Source of the DNA: GSA-30 sp036384435
GTDB taxonomy: Bacteria; Pseudomonadota; Gammaproteobacteria; Xanthomonadales; Rhodanobacteraceae
NCBI RefSeq assembly: GCF_036384435.1
Contig: NZ_DASVMI010000094.1
Coordinates: 39,801 to 103,800 of the forward strand
DNA: 64,000 nucleotides
Direction of reading: 5' to 3'
The notes beneath the pieces are model-generated. The model was given only the letters and a program-made list of their open reading frames with translations, ran no database searches and was not told the origin of the DNA. Made by a program: the position numbers and the translations under genes. Numbering within the stretch: the stretch's first letter is position 1; each line of letters starts with the position of its first letter. Shown in pieces: positions 17,730-25,837 of this stretch.

Positions 17730-19808
17730 TCACCAGATCTTGACCCGCTGCTGCGGATCAAGAAACAGCTTCTGCCCCGGTTGTGGCTTGAACGCGTCGT
17801 ACCAGCCGTCGATGTTGCGAACTGTCTGCGCGCGAAAGTTGCCCGGGGAGTGGCCGTCGGTGATCAATTGCTGGCGCAACGCTGCGTCACGGGTCTTTTC
17901 GCGCCAGGACTGGGCGAAGGCGAGGAAGAAACGCTGGTCGCCGGTCAAGCCGTCGATCACCGGTGCCGGTTTGCCGCCGAGCGATTTGTGGTAGGCGGCG
18001 AAGGCAATGGCCAACCCCGAGACGTCGGCGATGTTTTCGCCCAGGGTCTGCTGGCCGTTGATATGTACGCCAGGCAGCGGCTCGTATGCGTTGTATTGCT
18101 CGACCAGCTTCTGGCCGGCGGCCTTGAAATGAGCCTGGTCCTCGGGCGTCCACCAGTTGGCCAGGCGCCCCTGCTCGTCGAATTCGGCGCCCGTGTTGTC
18201 GAAACTGTGGCTGATTTCATGGCCGATGACCGCACCGATCGAGCCATAGTTGGCGGCCGGGTCGGCCTTGGGATCGAAGAAGGGCGCCTCAAGGATGGCC
18301 GCGGGAAAATTCAACGCGTTTTGCAGCGGTAGATTCACCGCGTTGACCGTTTGTGGAGTCATCCACCATTCGCCCCGATCCACCGGCTGGCCAAGCTTGG
18401 CCAGTTGATGCTGGTACTCGTACTCTTCCGCGCGCAGGTGATTGCCCAGCGCATCGTCGGCACGGATCTCCAGCGAGCTATAGTTGCGCCAGGTTTCCGG
18501 GTAGCCGACGCCGACACGCAAGGTCTCGATCTTTGCTTTGGCTTTGCGCTTGGTGGCTGCTGTCATCCAATCCAAAGTGTCAACGTGGTCGTTGAAGGCG
18601 GCAAGGATGTTGGTGACCATTTCCTGCACCTGCTTCTTCGACGATGCCGGGAAATAGCGCTTGACGTATTCCTGACCGACCGCATCACCGAGTGCGCCAT
18701 TCGTGGCGCTAATGGCCCGCTTCCAGCGATCACGCTGCTTGGGCGTGCCTTGCAGCGTATGTCCGTAGAATTCGAACGAGAGCTGGTCGAAGGCCGCCGG
18801 CAGTACGCCTGCGCTGTGGTTGATCGCATGGAACGTGAGGTAATCCTTCCAGGTCTGCAAAGGCTCACTTGCGACCAAAGAAGACAGCTTGGTGATGGCG
18901 TCGGGTTGCCAGGCATCAATGAGCTTCTGCTGTGACAGGCCGGCTGCGTCGAAATACGCTTTCCAGTCGATGCCCGGTGCACGCTTGGCATAGTCACCCG
19001 GAGCCCACGGATTGTTCGCCTTGTGCACGTCCTCGCTGGTCACCAGGTCGGTCTGGCCCTGCGCGATCTTCGTTTCCAGCGCGAAGATGCGTTTGGCTTT
19101 GTCGTCGGCATCGGCCACGCCGGCCCGCTTGAGCACCGCAGCGATGTAGGTCTGGTACTTGCCGCGCGCAGCAACCATGTCCTTGTCGTTGCCCAGATAG
19201 TAATCGCGGCTAGGCATGCCCAGGCCGCCCTGGAGCAAATACGCGACGTTGTGCGAGGAATCTTCCAGGCCCTGGGTCACGAACAGGCCGAAGAGGTTTT
19301 CGGTTTCGAAGTTGGTGGCATTGATCGGATCGACGTCGGCGCGCAGGCCTTTACCGAGCACGCGCGATAGATCCGTGATGTTGCTGATGGCATCGATCTG
19401 TTCAAAGCTGGACTTGAGCGGTGTGATCCCGGCTTTCTCGATCCTGGCCGTATCCATGAAGGCGGCATAGTAGTCGGCGATCTTGCGCGCATTGCTTCCG
19501 GCGGATGGCTGGCTGCGGGCCATATCCTTGATCAGGTCGGCGTTGCGTTTCTCCGCCTTTTCGAAAACTTGCAGGAAGATACCGGTGCTGGAGCGGTCCG
19601 CTGGAATCTGTGCCGTCTTGCGCCAGTTCTGGTTGGCGTAGCCATCGAAGTCGTCTCCCGGCTTGATGGCGTGGTCGATACCCGCCAGATCTACCCCGGA
19701 GGGGCTCGTCTTGACGGCTTTGGCGGGAGCATCGGCGGCATTGACGCCACAGAAGGCGGCGGTGCCACTTACGACAGCGGCGGCGAAGATCCAGCGAAGC
19801 TTTTGCAC
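17730..19808 (-). CDS. M13-family metallopeptidase (neprilysin-like), exported
   Basis: A 692-residue precursor beginning with a Sec signal (MQKLRWIFAAAVVSGTAAFCGVNA). The N-terminal M13 domain (about 45-430) is followed by the catalytic M13 domain with VIGHEISHSFDNTGAEFDEQG (HExxH) and GENIADVSGLAIAF, which supplies the third zinc ligand (ExxxD). NAVNLPLQNALNFPAAILEAPFFD is the usual substrate-binding stretch. Such enzymes cut short peptides in the periplasm or outside the cell. The gene lies 182 nt downstream of tamB on the same strand and converges on the M3 peptidase, so two unrelated zinc peptidases sit tail to tail. Confidence 0.9.
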   Translation of the reverse strand: MQKLRWIFAAAVVSGTAAFCGVNAADAPAKAVKTSPSGVDLAGIDHAIKPGDDFDGYANQNWRKTAQIPADRSSTGIFLQVFEKAEKRNADLIKDMARSQPSAGSNARKIADYYAAFMDTARIEKAGITPLKSSFEQIDAISNITDLSRVLGKGLRADVDPINATNFETENLFGLFVTQGLEDSSHNVAYLLQGGLGMPSRDYYLGNDKDMVAARGKYQTYIAAVLKRAGVADADDKAKRIFALETKIAQGQTDLVTSEDVHKANNPWAPGDYAKRAPGIDWKAYFDAAGLSQQKLIDAWQPDAITKLSSLVASEPLQTWKDYLTFHAINHSAGVLPAAFDQLSFEFYGHTLQGTPKQRDRWKRAISATNGALGDAVGQEYVKRYFPASSKKQVQEMVTNILAAFNDHVDTLDWMTAATKRKAKAKIETLRVGVGYPETWRNYSSLEIRADDALGNHLRAEEYEYQHQLAKLGQPVDRGEWWMTPQTVNAVNLPLQNALNFPAAILEAPFFDPKADPAANYGSIGAVIGHEISHSFDNTGAEFDEQGRLANWWTPEDQAHFKAAGQKLVEQYNAYEPLPGVHINGQQTLGENIADVSGLAIAFAAYHKSLGGKPAPVIDGLTGDQRFFLAFAQSWREKTRDAALRQQLITDGHSPGNFRAQTVRNIDGWYDAFKPQPGQKLFLDPQQRVKIW

Positions 19809-19990
19809 GGCGGGTGACCTCAGGCGACGGGGACCGTCACCATAAGCCCGTCGCGGGAGGTTTGGGGCATGACTTATGGGCTATGAAGGCCGGAGTCAGG
19901 GGACAGAAGCGAGTAGTGAGAGTGTGGCCGGCAACAACGTCGCGCGCTTTGTCTTACTCCTCGCTTCTCTAAACTCGCATCCGGATCTCA

Positions 19991-22900
19991 CTATTTCTCA
20001 ATCCGATAATTCAAGCTCGCGCGACTGAAGTCAGTCGCGTTCTGGGCTTCGAAGTTCCAGCGATGGCTGAGTTTGTAACGCAGGGTGATGACCTGGCCGG
20101 GCTCGAACAGGCCGACGCCGTAGCTCAGGTACAGGCGTGGGGAGAGGAATTTGCCGACGGTGAACGCCGAGGTGCCACCGAGTGCCTCGTTGCTGGATAC
20201 GCCGATGTCGTCGACGCCGATCTTGCTGCCGATGCTCTTGGCCAGCAGGTCGCCCGCGGCCGATCCCAGCGCCTGTGCGGCGGCGCCGACCATGCTGCCT
20301 TCGCCGCCTTTGACCTGCGACAGCGGCTTGCCGGTGATGAGGTAGGAAAGTGCGTCGGACTGCTCCATCACCGGATTGGAGAACACGGTCAGTACGGGCC
20401 GCTGCGCGGTGCCGGAGACATAGAGGCCGACTTTCTGGCCTTCATCGATGGTGGCGTTGGGGTTGAGTTTGCGGGCGGCGCGGATGTCCAGGCCAGGGTT
20501 GTCGATGGGCGTGCTGGCAAACAGCAGTCGACCCTGCTCGATCTGCAGGTTCTGGCCATAGGCCTTGTAGATACCGTCCACGGTGATCTGGCCCTGGCCG
20601 GTAGTGGCGCGCCCTGGACGCTCGCTGACATTGAGCACGCCACTGAGTCGGCCATCCAGACCCATGCCGACTAAATGTGTCTTGCGGCCGAGATCAACCT
20701 TGATCTGCGCGGTGATCGGCAGCTTGGTGGCTTCTTCCTGCTGCTTTTTGTCGTCAACCACGACGACATCCGGTGATGCCTGGGTAGCACCCGCGCCGGG
20801 TAGCTTGGAGACATCGATATCGGCGCTGTCGAGCGTCAGGCCTCCGCCGAGGTCGATGCCCTTGGCATCCTGCTTGAGCACCAGATCGGGCGAGATGATC
20901 ACCTTGGCGGCAGGGATGTCAGCGGCAGTGAACTGGCTGCCCTTGAGCGTGATGGCCGTTTGCGCGTTCTGGCCGATGTCGGCATAGCCGTCGATCGTCA
21001 TCGAGCCCTTGCCCGATTGCACGCCACCCTGGATATCAAAGCGTCGTGCATCGTCGGTGCTGACGGTGACGTGACCCTGGGTAAGCTTCAGGCCGGCGAC
21101 GGGGATTTCCGCAGCGAAGTCGGCGATATCGGCGCGGCCAGTGACCGCGGGCCGCCTGACCGTTCCGGCCAGATGGAACTGGCCCTGCACTTGGCCCTTC
21201 ACGCTAGCCACTTCATGGGTGAAGAGCTCGATCAGGCCTAGGTCGTTGAAACGCAGATTGATCTGCCCCGACAGGTTCTGCTGAGCGCCGTCGATGCCGA
21301 GCTGACCGTCCAGGCGTCCACCGTCGTTGAGATTCATGCTCAGCGTGCCGTGCTGGCTGGTCGGACTGAGCTGCGCGTTGATGGCCAGGTCGGTGTAGCT
21401 GAGCACGGGGCGATCGGCGTGCTCGACGTAGGTGATGCTTCCGTGCGGCGATTGAATATTGGCGTTGCCACTGAGCGCACCGGCTGCGTTGCGGCGAATG
21501 GCACCGTTGCCGTCAAGCGCACCGTCGGCGCGCATGGGCATGTCAGGCGTGCCGGCAATACTGGTGAGCAAGGCCAGCGGCAACTCGCGCAGGCGATAGC
21601 TTGCATCGAGGTTGCCTGCCTTGTCCTGTTTGGCGGCAACACAAAGTTGTGGTGTGCCGGCCGTCAGGCATAGTTCGGACAGATTCACCGCGCCGCCGTT
21701 GTACGACAGGCTGGTCGGCTGTGCCAGACGCCAGCGCGGGATGCCCTGCGGCTCCAGGTCCAGGCGCGACAGCATGCCGCTCCAGTTGCCGCCCTTGAGC
21801 GCCCCGCCCACGGTGACGCCCGCACTCAGTTGTGTGCCTCGCGCGTCCAGCGTCAGGCTGTGCTGGGCAGCGGTGCCGCTGCCGCGTAGGTCGATTTCGT
21901 GGAAGGCGATACCCCCGGCGGTGACATTGTGCGTGGTCAACGCCAGCTTGCCTCCGGGGTTGCTGATGTCTGGAATATCCGCGCTCAGTTGCAGCTTTTC
22001 GATCTGCTGTCCGTCGTAGGCAACACCGCTGCCATCGAGCTCGCCGTTGACGGCAAGCTTGGGCAGTTTGCCGCGCACGGTGAACTTGCCATTGAGCTTA
22101 CCGGCCGCATCGGGCAACCAGTCGGCAAGCGAGGCGATGCCCAGGTCCAGCTCGACGTCATTGGCCGTGCCCGGCCGCGCGACGATGGCCACGGTACTGC
22201 CGCCGGAGGCGAGATCGAGCTTGCCGTCGATCACCTGCGCCGGTGCGACGTGCAGCTTGCCACTGCCCTTGATCGCACGGTCGCGCAGCTTGCCTTCGAG
22301 CTTGCGGATATCCACGACGGCATCGGGCTGATTCTTCGGCAGCGTACCCTGGGTGACGATGTCCATATCGAGCGAACCATTCCAGCCCGCGAGCAACTGG
22401 CCGGGATCGAGATGATCTGACGTCAACTCCATCTGCCAGCCCAACACGGGCTGTAGGTCCACGCTGCCCTTGGCGAGCAGATGACCGCGTGGCTGCTTCA
22501 GTTCGAGCGTGTGCAGTTCAAGGCGTTTCTGCGTGCCATCGACGTTCAACGCCAGCTTGGCCAGGTTGCCGGGCGGACCGACGTCGACGTCGCCCTCGGC
22601 ATGGAATTGCTCGGCACCGCCCTTGAAGCGCAGCTCGCCGCGGCTGGCCAGATCCTGGCCGACAAGATTGGCCGGTAGCAGCACATCTTTCCAGTGCAAC
22701 ACCAGATCGGCGGTGAGCGGTTGTGTGCCGAGCTGCACGGTGCCGCTGGCACCGACTTCACCCTTCACCTGTGGCGAGCCCAGGTTCAATTCGTCCAGGG
22801 TCAGCCGCTTGAAGTCGTCGCTGAAGTGCGCACGCAGCGGTTTGAGCTGCATCTGGTAATCGTTGATGCCGAGGTTGCCGCTGATCTGGCCGCCATGCCG

Positions 22901-23755
22901 GTTGCCACTGCCCTGGATGTCCACGGCGAGTGTCTTGAGTGCGCTGTCGCCGAGCAGGGGCTTGGGATCGAAGGCGGGCAGGGCCACCTTGGCGGTCCAC
23001 GAGTAATCGTCGTTTTGCGAGAGATCCAGATCGACCTGGGCCGCCATCGGCTGGGTCAGCTTGAGCGTCGCCTTGGCCTGCTTGCCATCGCTGTGCCCCT
23101 CGATGGCTCCGGCATAGTCGACGCCGGCGACTTTCCAGGCAAATCCGAGCGCACCGTCGCCTTGTTGATCGACGCTGATCGCCAAGTCGCCGTGGAGTTC
23201 GGCATGGCCGTCCGGCGCATCGAGCTGAAGCGTATGCAACTGCACGCCCTTGTCGGTCCACTGACCGGCCAGGTCCAGCCGATCGGAAGCGAATACAGGC
23301 TGCGGCTTGCCATCCTGTGGCTGCGTCACTAGCACCTTGCCCACGTGCACGCGATCGAGCACCAGGGCGATCGGCGGCTTGAGCGAGAAGCTACCCTGGC
23401 TCGGCGGCTCGTCCGGCTTGGACGGTGACAGTGCGACCTCGACGCCGTCGACGTCAAGATCCAGCACATGAGCACGCTTGCGCAGCAGCGGCCAAAGTCG
23501 CAGGTCCACATGCACGCGAGCCACCTTGGCATCCAGCCCGCTGCCATCGGCGTATCGCACGCCCGAGAGCGTCATGGGCCCGGCCAGCCGTCCATCGGCC
23601 TGCTGCACGCTCAGCGCACCATCGGTCAGGCGCTGTGCCTGGGACAGCGCAAAACGCAGGCCGCTGCTGCTACCGAGCAGCCACCATGTCGCCGCCGCCA
23701 TGACCAGCAGCCATGCGCCGAGCACCCATGCGATGCGTTTGAGCCATTTCCTCAT
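19991..23755 (-). CDS. tamB: Translocation and assembly module subunit TamB
   Basis: A 1254-residue protein with one N-terminal membrane anchor (IAWVLGAWLLVMAAATWWLL) and a very long region of beta-strand repeats rich in Asp, Gly, Leu and Lys. It ends in the conserved TamB (DUF490) C-terminal domain with SYLITGKPLS, GVDDIGVSSNEALGGTSAFTVGKFLSPRLYLSYGVGLF and QNATDFSRASLNYRIEK. TamB spans the periplasm and works with TamA in inserting some outer-membrane proteins and in phospholipid transport to the outer membrane. tamA lies upstream on the same strand, 159 nt away, with a repeat element between them. Confidence 0.93.
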   Translation of the reverse strand: MRKWLKRIAWVLGAWLLVMAAATWWLLGSSSGLRFALSQAQRLTDGALSVQQADGRLAGPMTLSGVRYADGSGLDAKVARVHVDLRLWPLLRKRAHVLDLDVDGVEVALSPSKPDEPPSQGSFSLKPPIALVLDRVHVGKVLVTQPQDGKPQPVFASDRLDLAGQWTDKGVQLHTLQLDAPDGHAELHGDLAISVDQQGDGALGFAWKVAGVDYAGAIEGHSDGKQAKATLKLTQPMAAQVDLDLSQNDDYSWTAKVALPAFDPKPLLGDSALKTLAVDIQGSGNRHGGQISGNLGINDYQMQLKPLRAHFSDDFKRLTLDELNLGSPQVKGEVGASGTVQLGTQPLTADLVLHWKDVLLPANLVGQDLASRGELRFKGGAEQFHAEGDVDVGPPGNLAKLALNVDGTQKRLELHTLELKQPRGHLLAKGSVDLQPVLGWQMELTSDHLDPGQLLAGWNGSLDMDIVTQGTLPKNQPDAVVDIRKLEGKLRDRAIKGSGKLHVAPAQVIDGKLDLASGGSTVAIVARPGTANDVELDLGIASLADWLPDAAGKLNGKFTVRGKLPKLAVNGELDGSGVAYDGQQIEKLQLSADIPDISNPGGKLALTTHNVTAGGIAFHEIDLRGSGTAAQHSLTLDARGTQLSAGVTVGGALKGGNWSGMLSRLDLEPQGIPRWRLAQPTSLSYNGGAVNLSELCLTAGTPQLCVAAKQDKAGNLDASYRLRELPLALLTSIAGTPDMPMRADGALDGNGAIRRNAAGALSGNANIQSPHGSITYVEHADRPVLSYTDLAINAQLSPTSQHGTLSMNLNDGGRLDGQLGIDGAQQNLSGQINLRFNDLGLIELFTHEVASVKGQVQGQFHLAGTVRRPAVTGRADIADFAAEIPVAGLKLTQGHVTVSTDDARRFDIQGGVQSGKGSMTIDGYADIGQNAQTAITLKGSQFTAADIPAAKVIISPDLVLKQDAKGIDLGGGLTLDSADIDVSKLPGAGATQASPDVVVVDDKKQQEEATKLPITAQIKVDLGRKTHLVGMGLDGRLSGVLNVSERPGRATTGQGQITVDGIYKAYGQNLQIEQGRLLFASTPIDNPGLDIRAARKLNPNATIDEGQKVGLYVSGTAQRPVLTVFSNPVMEQSDALSYLITGKPLSQVKGGEGSMVGAAAQALGSAAGDLLAKSIGSKIGVDDIGVSSNEALGGTSAFTVGKFLSPRLYLSYGVGLFEPGQVITLRYKLSHRWNFEAQNATDFSRASLNYRIEK

Positions 23756-23778
23756 GCTTGTTCTTCTCTACTGCTGAA

Positions 23779-23918
23779 GTGAAGCCGGCCACACGTGGCC
23801 TGTAAAGCCTCTCGCTGGCGTTCGCTGTAAATGGTCAACGGAGAGGGCAGGGTTTCCAGCATCGTGCTCTTCCTGATGATCATTCACTGTCTACACGCCG
23901 TATGGCGGCCGGCTTTAC
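23779..23918. repeat. Dispersed hairpin repeat, diverged family 1, copy D
   Basis: Between tamA and tamB, 23779-23832 holds units of the same plan as copies A and B but with GTAAAGCC-type flanks: GGCCAC/(G)TGGCC, then CTCGC/GTTCG. An inverted partner at 23891-23918 carries CGCCGTATGGCG and GGCTTTAC. The right part covers the tamA stop codon. This is the one copy between genes on the same strand. Confidence 0.6.
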
Positions 23919-25681
23919 AAGTCCGGTCCAATCACCAGGTGCAGTTCCACGCCGTGGCGCTGAGCATCGTTGATAGGGGTGCCCAGGTCCACGCGGATCA
24001 TGCCTACCGGCGAGAGCCAGCGTACGCCCAGGCCTGCGCCGATGCGCGGGTTATAATCGGTGCCATTGAAGGCATTACCGGCATCCACGAACGCGGCCAT
24101 GCCCCAATTGCGCGTAAAGTAGTGTTCCACTTCGGTGCTGGCGACCAACAGATTCTTGCCGCCGATGACACGGTCGTAGTCGTTCTTGGGGCCGATGGTC
24201 TGGTAACCGTAACCTCGGACCGAGCGATCGCCGCCCGCGAAGAAGCGAAGCTGTGGCGGCAAGGCATTGAAGTCGCCGGTGACCGTATAGCCAACCGCGC
24301 CACGCAGGATCAAGCGGTCGCGACGCGTGAAGGCACGTATCCACTTGGCATCGGCGGCGATCTGGCTGAAGCGCGTATCGGATGCCAGCGTGCCGACGGT
24401 GCTGCGCGCGTAGATGTTCACGCCCCAGCCCTTGCGCACGAAGGTGGGATTGTCCGCTTGCTTGCGCGACAGCGAGACTTCCGGATACAGCAGGGTACTG
24501 CGCCCGTGCTCGATACCGGCCTCGTTTTCGTTCTCGTTGGCCTGCTGGCCGACGGTGAAGGTGCCCGACAACGCATGCAGGCCAACGGTACGCGTCCAAC
24601 CGTGCCACAGGCGCGTCTCGTTGGCGACCAGTTCGAGCGTGCGTGACTTGGATGTATCGGTGTTGGCGTCACGGAAATTCGCGCCGTAGTTGAAGCTGCG
24701 CTGGTCCTGTCCCGGCATCGGCACGGTATAGAGCGTGGACAGCGTCTTGAGGCGCTGCGCCACCACCAGTTCATTCTTCCACTTGTGCCCACGGTCGTTG
24801 ACCCAGCGCCGTTCCATGCCGCCACGCAGGCCTACGCCGGTGTCGGTGCCAATGAATGGTCCGCCGGTATAGATGGTGCGCTTGGCGGGCGCCAGTTCCA
24901 CTTTGACATCGACGCGGCCATTGGCTTTTTCGTCGACCTCCGGTAGCACGTTGACCACGGAAAAATAATCGGCACCGTTCAAAGCCTGCTGCAATTGAAG
25001 CAGTTGGTCCTGGTCGAAATAGTCGCCGGACTTGAAGGGTACATAGCGGTCGAGAAAACCTTCGCGGAACTGCGAGCCTTCGAAATGCACTGTGCCATAG
25101 CGGTAGCGCTGTCCGGCGGTCCAGGCCAGCTTGATCGATGCGCTGTGTTCGCTACGATTGACCTCGACGCGATGCGTGACCAGTCGCGCATCAAGGAACC
25201 CATTGGCGGTGAGCGCGCCGCTCACCGCGTCACGGGCGCCATCGTAGGCGCCATCATTGAGTATCTGGCCCTTGAGGCGTTCGACGGCACGCTGTGCCCG
25301 GCGGATGACTGGGATGCTGGCGGCTGTCTTGTCCAGTTTCACATCCACCGAGGTCACCTTGACCGGTTCGCCCGGGGTGACGTGCAGCGTTACCTGCCAG
25401 TTCTTGCCTTGTTGCTTGATGTCGCCGTCGACGCTGGGCTCGTAGTAGCCGTATGGCTGTAACGCCAGCTTCACTTGGTCGCCCGCGCGCTGATAAAGGC
25501 GACGCGCCTGCGCCTCGGTCACGTCGCGATTGGCGTACTGCGCCAGTTCGACGGTGGAGACGATCGCACCCTTGAGGTTGTCGTCCACACCATCGACCAC
25601 CAATTGCACGCCGGCATGGGCCAGTGGCGTGCACAGCAGCAGTGATAGCAGGAAGTTGCCTTGGCGGCGGTTCCAACGCAT
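23915..25681 (-). CDS. tamA: Translocation and assembly module subunit TamA
   Basis: A 588-residue Omp85-family outer-membrane protein. A signal peptide (LLSLLLCTPLAHA) is followed by POTRA domains (about 25-270: VELAQYANRDVTEAQARRLYQRAGDQVKLALQPYGYYEP; RYGTVHFEGSQF; NVLPEVDEKANGRVDVKVELAP) and a C-terminal barrel (about 280-588) with RFFAGGDRSVRGYGYQTIG, the conserved RGY loop, and WLSPVGMIRVDLGTP near the end. TamA is the outer-membrane partner of TamB. The stop codon is inside a hairpin repeat that separates it from tamB; the two are still likely to be cotranscribed. Confidence 0.93.
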   Translation of the reverse strand: MRWNRRQGNFLLSLLLCTPLAHAGVQLVVDGVDDNLKGAIVSTVELAQYANRDVTEAQARRLYQRAGDQVKLALQPYGYYEPSVDGDIKQQGKNWQVTLHVTPGEPVKVTSVDVKLDKTAASIPVIRRAQRAVERLKGQILNDGAYDGARDAVSGALTANGFLDARLVTHRVEVNRSEHSASIKLAWTAGQRYRYGTVHFEGSQFREGFLDRYVPFKSGDYFDQDQLLQLQQALNGADYFSVVNVLPEVDEKANGRVDVKVELAPAKRTIYTGGPFIGTDTGVGLRGGMERRWVNDRGHKWKNELVVAQRLKTLSTLYTVPMPGQDQRSFNYGANFRDANTDTSKSRTLELVANETRLWHGWTRTVGLHALSGTFTVGQQANENENEAGIEHGRSTLLYPEVSLSRKQADNPTFVRKGWGVNIYARSTVGTLASDTRFSQIAADAKWIRAFTRRDRLILRGAVGYTVTGDFNALPPQLRFFAGGDRSVRGYGYQTIGPKNDYDRVIGGKNLLVASTEVEHYFTRNWGMAAFVDAGNAFNGTDYNPRIGAGLGVRWLSPVGMIRVDLGTPINDAQRHGVELHLVIGPDL

Positions 25682-25837
25682 GCGTAGGTTCCATCTACGG
25701 GCCGGTGACGGCTCCCCTATGGAACGCGTCGCAAAGCAAAGCTTACCTGCCCGAAAATTGACCGCGAATGTACCGCGTCGCGGAAATAGCTAGAACTGCT
25801 AAGAAAAATAACAGATTGCGATGACAGGAAGCGGGCC

